NCBI GenBank assembly: GCA_964627035.1
Contig: CAZVKN010000047.1
Location: 1-19,587, forward strand
DNA length: 19,587 bases
DNA from: CAZVKN01 sp964627035
GTDB taxonomy: Bacteria > Electryoneota > AABM5-125-24 > Hatepunaeales > Hatepunaeaceae
Direction: 5' to 3'
Shown: piece by piece, positions 1-6,119 of the stretch
Position numbering within the stretch: the stretch's first letter is position 1
Layout: every line of letters starts with the position of its first letter
Translations under genes and position numbers: made by a program
Notes under the pieces: model-generated
What the model was told of the DNA's origin: nothing
The model's database searches: none
Seen by the model: the letters and a program-made list of their open reading frames with translations, nothing else

Positions 1-154
1 ATGAAGATAATATAATAAATATTATGCGACTTTACAAGATTGACATGACACTAGTCTTTTTCAGTTAAACGCACGAGTAGCGAAAAGGCTCCACATTGGT
101 TTTTAATAACTTATACAAGATATTGTTTCTTAAAGAACTATTCTCAGACAGACT

Positions 155-236
155 GTCAAGTCCGGAATCTCCCTGCATAGTTGGAGATTCCTGCTTGCGC
201 AGGAATGACTGTATACACCCCCTACTTCGCAGGGGG
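155..236. repeat. Dispersed palindromic repeat, family C (partial) plus adjacent hairpin
   Basis: Bases 187-194 and 199-206 form a perfect 8-bp stem (ATTCCTGC / GCAGGAAT) with a TTGC loop, preceded by a remnant of the CCGGA arm. The same element occurs more completely at 1819-1893 and 8465-8535. A second hairpin, CCCCCT/AGGGGG with a 7-nt loop, lies at 218-236. Elements of this type are scattered through many bacterial genomes and are often mistranslated as LDSRLRGND-like peptides. Confidence 0.6.
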
Positions 237-245
237 GGAAATGCT

Positions 246-273
246 CAACAGATTAAGCGGATTAAACAGATTG
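246..273 (+). repeat. 28-nt dispersed repeat, family D
   Basis: This 28-base purine-rich repeat, built from AGATTAAGCGGATTAA-like units, matches the reverse complement of 8563-8590 at 27 of 28 positions. It is non-coding and has no hairpin of its own. The two copies lie in opposite orientation, each next to a family C palindrome. Confidence 0.65.
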
Positions 274-319
274 AAAACAGGATTCCCACATTCCTGTCTG
301 TCCGGGAATGCAAATTTCC

Positions 320-391
320 AGCTGTCAGGTCGCCGTACCTGACAGCTATAAATATTACACTGATTATGTGTCAGCCACGGCGGGCTGACAC
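320..391. repeat. Double-hairpin repeat, family A, copy 1
   Basis: Two perfect palindromes are separated by about 20 bases. The first, 320-347, has an 11-bp stem containing CTGTCAGGT / ACCTGACAG and a 6-nt loop. The second, 368-391, has a 9-bp stem, GTGTCAGCC / GGCTGACAC, with the loop ACGGCG. Two more copies occur at 2210-2282 and 3284-3377, the same pair in the same order. This copy is intergenic; the other two lie inside open reading frames. Confidence 0.75.
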
Positions 392-539
392 CGAGATTCT
401 CTATTCTCGGACAGGCTGTAACTCCATCCTCCGTCAACCAACCTTGTGATAAAACTTGCAATATTGCGGAAATATTACTAAATTTAGTAAAGGGTGAATT
501 GTGCCTACCTGTTCTATAATAAATTCATGAGGTTGATAA

Positions 540-1793
540 ATGACTCCATACAACTTCCGTTGGCTGCAACGGAACAGATTGATCATAGTCGCTTTACTCC
601 TTTCCCTTGCTATCGGCTCCACAACGTTTGCCGACCCTCCCGTTTTTGACGCTGAGGGTGTCATTCAAAACGATGACAACGAACTCCCCGGCGATGAGAG
701 TGGATACACCGCTCCATGTATCGGTGATTGGGACGGCGACGGCGATTTTGACCTGCTGATCGGAACGTACACGGATGGTCCGGTATATTTCTTTGAAAAT
801 GATCCGGAGGATGACGGACCATACTTCTATCTTGAAGGTGCGCTTGAAGCTGACGGAGAAGTCATCGCCGCCCCCTACGACTGATGTCAAGGCGCTTATC
901 CGCAGATGGCGGATTTAGACGATGACGGTGATATGGATTTGTTGGTGGGTGATTCGGACGGTTTCATAACTGTATATATTCGCGATGAGAACGGTGATCT
1001 GAGCAGTTCCGGTCATCTGGATATTGACGATGAGGAGTTGGATGTAGGTTTTCGTGCATCGTGCCAGACAACCGACTGGGATTTAGACGGTGATCTTGAC
1101 TTGTTAGTCGGATCGGCGGTAGGTACGGTTACGCTGATGACCAATGAAGGATCGGCTGAAGAGTATGACTTCACCAATAGTGGTACGATAGAGTCTGACG
1201 GTCAGGAAATCTGGCTCGGTGAAGAGACATCTCCATACTTTGTTGATCTCGATGGTGATAATATTCGTGATTTGATTATAGGCTGTATTTGGGGTGAATT
1301 ATGGTTCTATCCTAACATAGGCGAGAATGACGCTCCCGAATTCGGTGAGGGTTCACAGATTGAGGATGCAGATGGTGGAATTGTACTGGAAGGATATACC
1401 CGTCCAGAAATCGTTGATTGGGATGGTGATGGTGATTTGGACATCGTAACCGGTGTCGTGAATCCGGAAGTCTTGCTGTTCCTCAACCCCTCTGATCAAA
1501 GTGCACCAAGCGAATCGGATCAATCTCCGGTTCAATTCTCAATTCTGTCTAACTATCCCGAACCGTTTAACCATCATACGACTATACTGTATCAGAATCA
1601 AATGCCTCAGATGATTAGTATCGGTTTGCGTGATGTGAACGGTAGGTCATTGAAAACGATTGAATTGGGACAGGTTGTCGCAGGAGAGCACCGGCATAAT
1701 CTTGATCTGTCAGGTTTTCCGGCGGGGAGGTATGTCGTTATTTTGCGAAACCACAATAAGTCTATGATTCGAAATGTAACTTTGATTAAGTAA
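540..1793 (+). CDS. VCBS/FG-GAP repeat T9SS cargo protein with in-frame TGA (possible selenoprotein)
   Basis: The ATG at 540 follows a GAGG ribosome-binding site (529-532). Residues 1-31 form a signal peptide (basic MTPYNFRWLQRNR, hydrophobic core, cleavage near TFA). Five repeats of about 55 residues follow, each with a calcium-loop-like D-W/L-D-x-D-G-D motif (for example DWDGDGDFDLLIG), typical of extracellular VCBS/FG-GAP beta-propeller proteins. The last 80 residues are a T9SS type-A-like sorting domain with a variant NYPEPFN motif and ending VTLIK. Codon 115 (882-884) is TGA. The same frame continues as CQGAYPQMADLDDDG and completes repeat 2, so the two open frames are one gene of 417 residues. 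The TGA is either selenocysteine, a nonsense mutation of a Trp TGG, or an error. A hairpin at 898-914 lies at SECIS distance. The exported role is inferred; the ligand is unknown. Confidence 0.8.
885..920 (+). promoter_or_regulatory. Possible SECIS element for UGA 882-884
   Basis: A perfect 6-bp stem, ATCCGC (898-903) with GCGGAT (909-914), closes a 5-nt loop AGATG whose second base is G. The loop begins 19 nt after the UGA. Weaker outer pairs (886-888 with 918-920, 890-891 with 915-916) enclose a 6-nt 5' bulge. Known bacterial SECIS elements have the apical loop about 16-37 nt after the UGA with a G among its first two bases, so this fits. A 6-bp hairpin in coding DNA can also arise by chance, so confidence is limited. 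Confidence 0.4.
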
Positions 1794-1801
1794 TAGTATG
1801 A

Positions 1802-1918
1802 TTCTCAGCAGATGAAGCATCCTGTCATTCCGGACTTGATCCGGAAGCTCCTAAAATAGCAGGAGATTCCTGCTTTCGCAGGAATGACAGGATCATTATC
1901 TGCTCCATCTGCTGAGAA
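1802..1918. repeat. Nested palindrome around a family C repeat
   Basis: Outer arms of 13 bp (1802-1814 and 1906-1918, TTCTCAGCAGATG and its complement) enclose a second 13-bp pair (1819-1831 and 1881-1893, ATCCTGTCATTCC and its complement). Inside these are two small hairpins: TTCCGGA / TCCGGAA around 1828-1846, and ATTCCTGC / GCAGGAAT at 1866-1885. The structure begins 8 bases after the VCBS gene stop and ends before the small lipoprotein gene. It could end or stabilise the upstream transcript, but there is no T-run typical of an intrinsic terminator. Confidence 0.7.
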
Positions 1919-1951
1919 CAAATCCCCATCCACAAACAAAAACAAACCATT

Positions 1952-2161
1952 ATGACAAACAGAAAACAACACACTCTTCTCCTGTTACTGTTCGTCATCA
2001 TCATCGGATTTGGCATAGCGTCGGGCTGTGCATCTAACAAGTACATGCTCGACGAACCAGTCAACGATCCGATCATGAGCACCGACGATCAACAGGACAG
2101 TGATCTATGCAAAGTTGAAGACGGCGGCAATAGCGGTGCCGGCGGCGAGTGCCCTACATGA
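1952..2161 (+). CDS. Small lipoprotein, DUF4266-like
   Basis: The protein has 69 residues. Residues 1-25 are a lipoprotein signal peptide (basic NRKQ, a long Leu/Ile core, lipobox ASGC with the lipidated Cys at 26). The mature part is only 44 residues, acidic, and ends in a Gly/Cys-rich tail, GGNSGAGGECPT. The size, the LDEPVNDPIM segment after the lipidated Cys and the Gly-rich tail with a terminal Cys resemble DUF4266, whose members end GGGCGCN-like. That call is by recollection of the family and is moderate. DUF4266 genes commonly neighbour a DUF3570 barrel and a thioredoxin-like protein, as here. The stop TGA overlaps the next ATG as ATGA and is followed in frame by TAG, so this TGA is a true stop. 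No clear Shine-Dalgarno is seen. Confidence 0.7.
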   Translation: MTNRKQHTLLLLLFVIIIGFGIASGCASNKYMLDEPVNDPIMSTDDQQDSDLCKVEDGGNSGAGGECPT

Positions 2162-3267
2162 TAGGGCTATATTTACGCTTCGGTCGAAGCAATGAAAGGC
2201 AGTTTACTCGCTGTCAGGTCACCGCCCCTGACAGCAACACAGATACTGCGCATGAGGAGTGTCAGCCACGGCGGGCTGACACCGGAATACTTATACGGAT
2301 GTTCATGATAATATCGCTACTGATATTACTAACGGTATCCGACGCTCTCGCAATTTTCGGTGGCGGAATGTATCCTACTCGGCTCAAAATGGAGTATCAA
2401 TACTCTGATTACACTTCATACCGCTATCCTGAGCCGTTGGTACCGATCTATCCAGATACCCTCTACCAAACTCAAGATCCGCATATCGCAGACTTTCCGG
2501 AAAACCGCGCCTTACTCAAGATCACTCAAACCGTTGACCCATACACAGCGTTACAACTCCGCTATCAGTATTCTGATCTTACTCAGGATAAAGAGCAAGA
2601 CCTGATATATGCTCGGTTAGCGCGTGATGTAACCGATATGAATGCACTGTACGGAGCGTATCAATACCTCAAACAGCCTGACGTTTACACCGGACACATG
2701 TATCAAGTCGGTATCCGTCATGATCGTTCCGGTTGGATTGTGGGAGAAACGTCCTTCAGTTATCTGCATAACGTCTATGATGACGGAAATGTTATAACGA
2801 CGTATGCTCCGATGGTTCAGTTGCGCTATTCGTTGGACAGGTACACCGCAATACTGGCACGATTGGAGGGATATTGGACAGGCGGTGATAACGATGATAC
2901 CCGGTCGTTCCTGTACACACTCTATGTCAGTAGATTCTTCCCGACTCAAACAGCACTTCATCTCGGTATTCGTTACTATGACAATGACATCGGAGTGCAG
3001 TCATTTGCTCCGGCGTTTGAGATTGCTCAGTATGTATTATGGAACTTGACATTCCGCGCGTCATATCGTTACTACGAGAATGAGATTAATGATCCTGAAA
3101 TAGCCGCAACTGTTGAGGAAAACTCAATCCGTTCTCACAGTTATCGTGTGGTTATGGAGTGGGAAGCTATTGCGGATGTGAAGTTTCATTTGAAACTGAG
3201 ACGCTATATCAATAACCAGCATATTGGGATGAATACTTATCTGCTCGGTTTTGAGGTGATATTATGA
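2158..3267 (+). CDS. Outer-membrane beta-barrel protein, DUF3570-like
   Basis: After a signal peptide (MFMIISLLILLTVSDALA) the protein is about 300 residues of alternating aromatic/polar strands (LKMEYQYSDY, LQLRYQYSDL, FRASYRYYEN and many more) and ends FEVIL, as expected for an outer-membrane barrel of 12 or more strands. DUF3570 is the likely family given the DUF4266-like and thioredoxin-like neighbours, but I recognise the fold more surely than the family. The start is uncertain. ATG 2158 overlaps the previous stop as ATGA but adds about 47 residues, including a translated family A repeat. ATG 2299 starts right at the hydrophobic core but leaves no basic n-region. The end overlaps the next start as ATGA, so the two genes are probably translationally coupled. 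Confidence 0.75.
   Translation: MIGLYLRFGRSNERQFTRCQVTAPDSNTDTAHEECQPRRADTGILIRMFMIISLLILLTVSDALAIFGGGMYPTRLKMEYQYSDYTSYRYPEPLVPIYPDTLYQTQDPHIADFPENRALLKITQTVDPYTALQLRYQYSDLTQDKEQDLIYARLARDVTDMNALYGAYQYLKQPDVYTGHMYQVGIRHDRSGWIVGETSFSYLHNVYDDGNVITTYAPMVQLRYSLDRYTAILARLEGYWTGGDNDDTRSFLYTLYVSRFFPTQTALHLGIRYYDNDIGVQSFAPAFEIAQYVLWNLTFRASYRYYENEINDPEIAATVEENSIRSHSYRVVMEWEAIADVKFHLKLRRYINNQHIGMNTYLLGFEVIL
2210..2282. repeat. Double-hairpin repeat, family A, copy 2 (inside ORF)
   Basis: The first palindrome is 2210-2235 (GCTGTCAGG / CCTGACAGC, 8-nt loop). The second is 2259-2282 (GTGTCAGCC / GGCTGACAC, loop ACGGCG). The copy lies in frame within the long version of the barrel gene, between the coupled ATG and the signal-peptide core. 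It reads as CQVTAPDSNT and CQPRRADTG, the same repeat frame as in copy 3. Confidence 0.75.
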
Positions 3268-4511
3268 ATAAACTGTTCTACCGCTGTCAGAGCCTGTTCG
3301 CTGAACAGGTCGCCGCACCTGACAGTTCCACAGTAGATACTACTCATGGGGGCTGTCAACCACGGCGGATTGACAGCGGGTTTTACCGACAGTGTAGTCG
3401 GGCTTGTCTCAAGCCCGACGTCGTGGTTAAGACAACCACGACTACAATATTGTTGCTGCTACTGTTATTCCTAATCGGTTGCGGTGATCCTCCCGGCAAT
3501 GCACCGACGTTACCACCTCCGATTGAGTGGACAGGCAGCATCTCCATAGATGCTGAGATTGACGTTGATGGCAACACGATTCAACCGGACAGTATCAATG
3601 TCGTCTTGGACAGTGATACGCTCGGAACATATCCTAATCCATGCACTATTGAGGAAGTAATTGAAGGCAATCACACCGTCGCAACGTACTACCGTTCAGA
3701 TGAACTGATTACCTACACTTCACCCCAACAGGATGTTCAGGTGTCATACAATCAAATTTCAGCGATGAGTGTGAGATTGACGCGGGCGGATCTGCGCGGA
3801 TTGATAAGCATTATCGCAACCGTTGACCAACAGATAGTTGACTCGGTTGCGATTATACTTGACGGTACTGATCTCGGCTGGGCTGACAATCCTCGCATGA
3901 TAGAGGATATAACGGAGGGTCTGCATAAACTTACGGTGATGGTTCACATTGATGACCGTGATTGGGAAGGTTATGCGCTGGACATTGCTGTTAGTGCAGA
4001 TGATACGGCGTCTGTTGAGCCGATAATGGTCGAGGTATCACCGTTTGAAGGTTATCACGCGCCGGATTTGGTGGTTACTGATCTTGACGGTGAACGTCAT
4101 ATTCTGTCGGATCATTGGGGTGAAGTAATTTACTTATACTTCTTTGAGCATACTTGAGAAACCTGTGTTGGGGAGGAGATTCCTTCCGCGCAGGAGTTAA
4201 TTTATGATCATTTCCCACAGGATCAAGTTGAAGTATGGACGCTCAATGAGGATACCGGATTGGATTGGTTGTTGCCGTATCGTAACGGTGATTATTACCC
4301 TGATGTTCCGCAGTTCCCGCTGCATTTACCGATTATGAAGAATGCCGAGCATCCGTTTGAACGTTATCATCTTGGTCGTGAGTTTCGGATGCTACCACCG
4401 CTGTACATTGTGATTGATAAGCAAGGCATCATCAGACATCGGAGCTTCACTCAAGGCTCTATCAGTCTTGAGGACGTGGCGAGTTTGGTGGAACAATTAT
4501 TAGCAGAGTAG
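3264..4511 (+). CDS. TlpA/thioredoxin-like lipoprotein selenoprotein (UxxC), with PEGA-like modules
   Basis: One gene read through TGA 4155-4157; 415 residues from ATG 3264. The start has an 8-nt match to the ideal ribosome-binding site (GAGGTGAT, 3253-3260) and overlaps the previous stop as ATGA. Order: n-region interrupted by in-frame repeats; Leu-rich core; lipobox LIGC (Cys73); two PEGA-like beta modules (about 85-170 and 180-260); thioredoxin-like domain from about 270. That domain reads HAPDLVVTDLDGE, then YLYFFEHT-TGA-ETC, where TlpA relatives have FWATWC-x-x-C, so residues 298 and 301 form UxxC. The cis-Pro region LPPLYIVIDKQGIIRH (Pro379) is intact. The protein should sit in the periplasm, anchored in the outer membrane, as a thiol/selenol oxidoreductase; its substrate is unknown. 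GTG 3423 is an alternative start. A nonsense mutation is the main competing reading. Confidence 0.82.
3284..3377. repeat. Double-hairpin repeat, family A, copy 3 (inside ORF)
   Basis: CTGTCAG (3284-3290) pairs with CTGACAG (3319-3325). An extra inner hairpin, CCTGTTC/GAACAGG, lies at 3293-3309. The second palindrome is GCTGTCAA (3352-3359) with TTGACAGC (3370-3377). Compared with copies 1 and 2, the second stem shows a paired change, CAG/CTG to CAA/TTG, that keeps base pairing. The copy is read in frame in the selenoprotein gene. Confidence 0.75.
3394..3445. repeat. Double-hairpin repeat, family B, copy 1 (inside ORF)
   Basis: Two adjoining hairpins: GTCGGGCTTG / CAAGCCCGAC with a 3-nt loop (3397-3419), and GTCGTGGTT / AACCACGAC with a 5-nt loop (3420-3442). 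GTAG and CTAC complete the ends. A second copy is at 12084-12135. This copy supplies the residues just before the hydrophobic core of the selenoprotein signal peptide, including the only nearby Lys and an alternative GTG start at 3423. Confidence 0.75.
4158..4194 (+). promoter_or_regulatory. Likely bacterial SECIS element for UGA 4155-4157
   Basis: An outer 7-bp stem (4162-4168 with 4188-4194, CCUGUGU / GCGCAGG, two G-U pairs) is followed by a 2-nt 5' bulge UG (4169-4170) and an inner 7-bp stem (4171-4177 with 4181-4187, GGGAGGA / UCCUUCC, one G-U pair). The apical loop is GAU. The loop starts 20 nt after the UGA and begins with G, and there is a bulged U on the 5' side, as in the Escherichia coli fdhF SECIS bound by SelB. 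The pairing was worked out by hand; no folding energy was computed. Confidence 0.7.
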
Positions 4512-4584
4512 GGGCGAATCTTGTATTCGCCCAGTGTTTAGGGTAATGTGGCAATAATAGGGGCTAACACGAGGTTCTCCCCTA
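4511..4584. repeat. Double-hairpin repeat, family F
   Basis: The first hairpin, GGGCGAAT / ATTCGCCC, has an 8-bp stem and a 5-nt loop (4512-4532) and begins one base after the selenoprotein stop codon. The second, TAGGGG / CCCCTA, is at 4558-4584. Together they fill the gap between region 1 and the first beta-helix gene. No T-tract follows the first stem, so it is not a typical intrinsic terminator, though it could protect the upstream mRNA 3' end. Confidence 0.6.
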
Positions 4585-4616
4585 CGAATTGTAATATACA
4601 ATGTGGAGAAATCACC

Positions 4617-6086
4617 ATGAAAACATTAGCGATTCTTTTAACCCTGATCCTTGCACTTGCGAATTACGCAGAGATCATCAACGTCCCCGACGACCACGAG
4701 ACCATCCAGGGAGCGATTGACGCTGCTGAAGATGGCGATACAGTTATGGTTGCACCGGGAGAGTATGTCGAGAACATCAACTTTAATGGCAAAGCGATTG
4801 TTGTTATCGGTAATCCTGATGATCCGAGTGATGTGGTTATTGATGGAAATGAAGCTGGATCAGTTGTATCGTTCGTGTCAGATGAAGACGAAAGATCAGT
4901 TCTTCAAGGTCTTACCATAACGAACGGTGCTGCTCGTTATGGTGCGGGAATATATTGTAGAGACTCGGATAACCCTACTTTAACCGACTTGATAATTATA
5001 AACAATCATGCTGAAAACGCAGGTGGGGGAATGTTCTTGCACATAAATTCATCATCGATCTCAAATGTGGTACTATCAGATAACATTTCTGATGGGCATG
5101 GTGGTGGTTTGTGTCTCCTTGGAAGTGCAGATAGAAATCCAATATTGCGCAATGTTACAATCAGTAATAATCATACAGTGAGTGGGGGTGGTGGAATTTA
5201 TACAGGTCGGGGAACGGCGTTAACCTTGATCGATGTAACAATAAATGATAATAGCACAGTAATTCAAGGTGGCGGGGGAATATATGGAGATGATCCTGGT
5301 CCAAGTCATTATGAGCGTGTTATCATTAAAAGTAACAGTAGTGAAGGTGGTGTTGGAGGGGCCATATACTTCAGTTCCTTAGGATCTGTAATAACAATGC
5401 AAAATGTAACTATTGCAAATAACGAAGTTGGGGAGGAGCGATTAACAGCCGGAATCTATTTTCATGGTGGTAATGGCAATGAGGGAATTCATCTGATAAA
5501 TTCAATCATGTATGGCAACGGCGAGATAAATCTACATATGAGAGGTTGCAGTCTCTCTGTTACATACTGTAACATTGAAGGAGGACAGGACAGAATTGAT
5601 AATAGGGATGGAGAGATCATCTGGGGTGAGGGTAATATTGACGAAGATCCTGCCTTCGCTGATCCCGATGAGGGTGATTATCATCTTACCGAAGATTCCC
5701 CCTGCATTGACACAGGTGATCCTGACTCACCTGAAGATCCGGATGGCACGAGAGCAGACATGGGAGCATATTATTTCCATCAGGAAATGGAAAGAGTTGA
5801 ATACATTGATGAAACCTTACCAACGAGATTTAGAATAGTTTCCATCCACCCCAACCCGTTCAACTCAAGCACTACAGTCAGCTACTCCCTACCTCAATCC
5901 CAACAGCTAACCGTGAACCTGTATGATATGTCAGGACGGTTAATTGAGACGCTATACGATGATTTCCAAGCCAGAGGTCATCACTCGGTAGTGTGGGACA
6001 GCCGGGAGTTTGGATCAGGGATATATTTGGTGCGGGTTCAGACAGATAAAGAAACTGAAGTTGCCAAATTGGTGGCGATAAAATAA
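4617..6086 (+). CDS. Right-handed beta-helix T9SS cargo protein
   Basis: The protein has 489 residues. ATG 4617 is chosen over an upstream in-frame start because it follows GGAGA (4605-4609) and begins a good signal peptide, MKTLAILLTLILALANYA. The body starts INVPDDHETIQGAIDAAEDG, the usual opening of pectate-lyase-like right-handed beta-helix proteins. It continues with short coils rich in Asn and Gly (ITNGAARYGAGIYC, ISNNHTVSGGGGIYTG) typical of PbH1 repeats. A conserved closing segment, EDSPCIDTGDPDSPEDPDG, comes before the T9SS type-A-like sorting domain (IHPNPFNSSTTVSY to VAKLVAIK). No catalytic residues for a lyase or hydrolase stand out, so I do not assign an enzyme activity. It is a close paralogue of the gene at 8614 and should be secreted and attached to the cell surface. 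Confidence 0.9.
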   Translation: MKTLAILLTLILALANYAEIINVPDDHETIQGAIDAAEDGDTVMVAPGEYVENINFNGKAIVVIGNPDDPSDVVIDGNEAGSVVSFVSDEDERSVLQGLTITNGAARYGAGIYCRDSDNPTLTDLIIINNHAENAGGGMFLHINSSSISNVVLSDNISDGHGGGLCLLGSADRNPILRNVTISNNHTVSGGGGIYTGRGTALTLIDVTINDNSTVIQGGGGIYGDDPGPSHYERVIIKSNSSEGGVGGAIYFSSLGSVITMQNVTIANNEVGEERLTAGIYFHGGNGNEGIHLINSIMYGNGEINLHMRGCSLSVTYCNIEGGQDRIDNRDGEIIWGEGNIDEDPAFADPDEGDYHLTEDSPCIDTGDPDSPEDPDGTRADMGAYYFHQEMERVEYIDETLPTRFRIVSIHPNPFNSSTTVSYSLPQSQQLTVNLYDMSGRLIETLYDDFQARGHHSVVWDSREFGSGIYLVRVQTDKETEVAKLVAIK

Positions 6087-6119
6087 GACAAAACTACATA
6101 CAATTATAGAGGAATTACC

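Larger units (their letters stand above)
1..539. other. Repeat-rich non-coding region
   Basis: I see no credible gene here. An open frame at 96-449 has no recognisable protein features and is built largely from repeat DNA. The region holds four repeats listed separately: a degenerate paired palindrome at 155-210, a C-rich/G-rich hairpin at 218-236, a 28-nt dispersed repeat at 246-273, and a double hairpin at 320-391. Just before the first gene there is an exact TATAAT at 515-520, but no convincing -35 hexamer at the right distance. Bases 1-154 show nothing I can name. Confidence 0.6.

Noticed and set aside
96..449. Open frame of 117 codons before the first gene
   Set aside because: It is composed largely of repeat families A, C and D, has no start context or recognisable protein features, and ends in repeat-derived residues.
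515..520. Exact TATAAT before the first gene as a promoter
   Set aside because: No -35-like hexamer lies at 16-18 bases, and the leader would be very short. FCB bacteria often use a different -10 motif.
2159..2161. TGA at the end of the DUF4266-like gene as a third possible Sec codon
   Set aside because: It is followed at once by in-frame TAG and overlaps the next ATG, so it is an ordinary stop.
540..4511. Whole-genome recoding of TGA to Trp or Gly as an explanation for the two in-frame TGAs
   Set aside because: TGG is used freely for Trp, and TGA serves as a normal stop in several genes here (2159, 3265, 13390, 17131, 19336), so global recoding does not fit.
4512..4532. Hairpin right after the selenoprotein stop as an intrinsic terminator
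   Set aside because: The stem is good but no T-run follows, and the same structure is part of a dispersed double-hairpin repeat.
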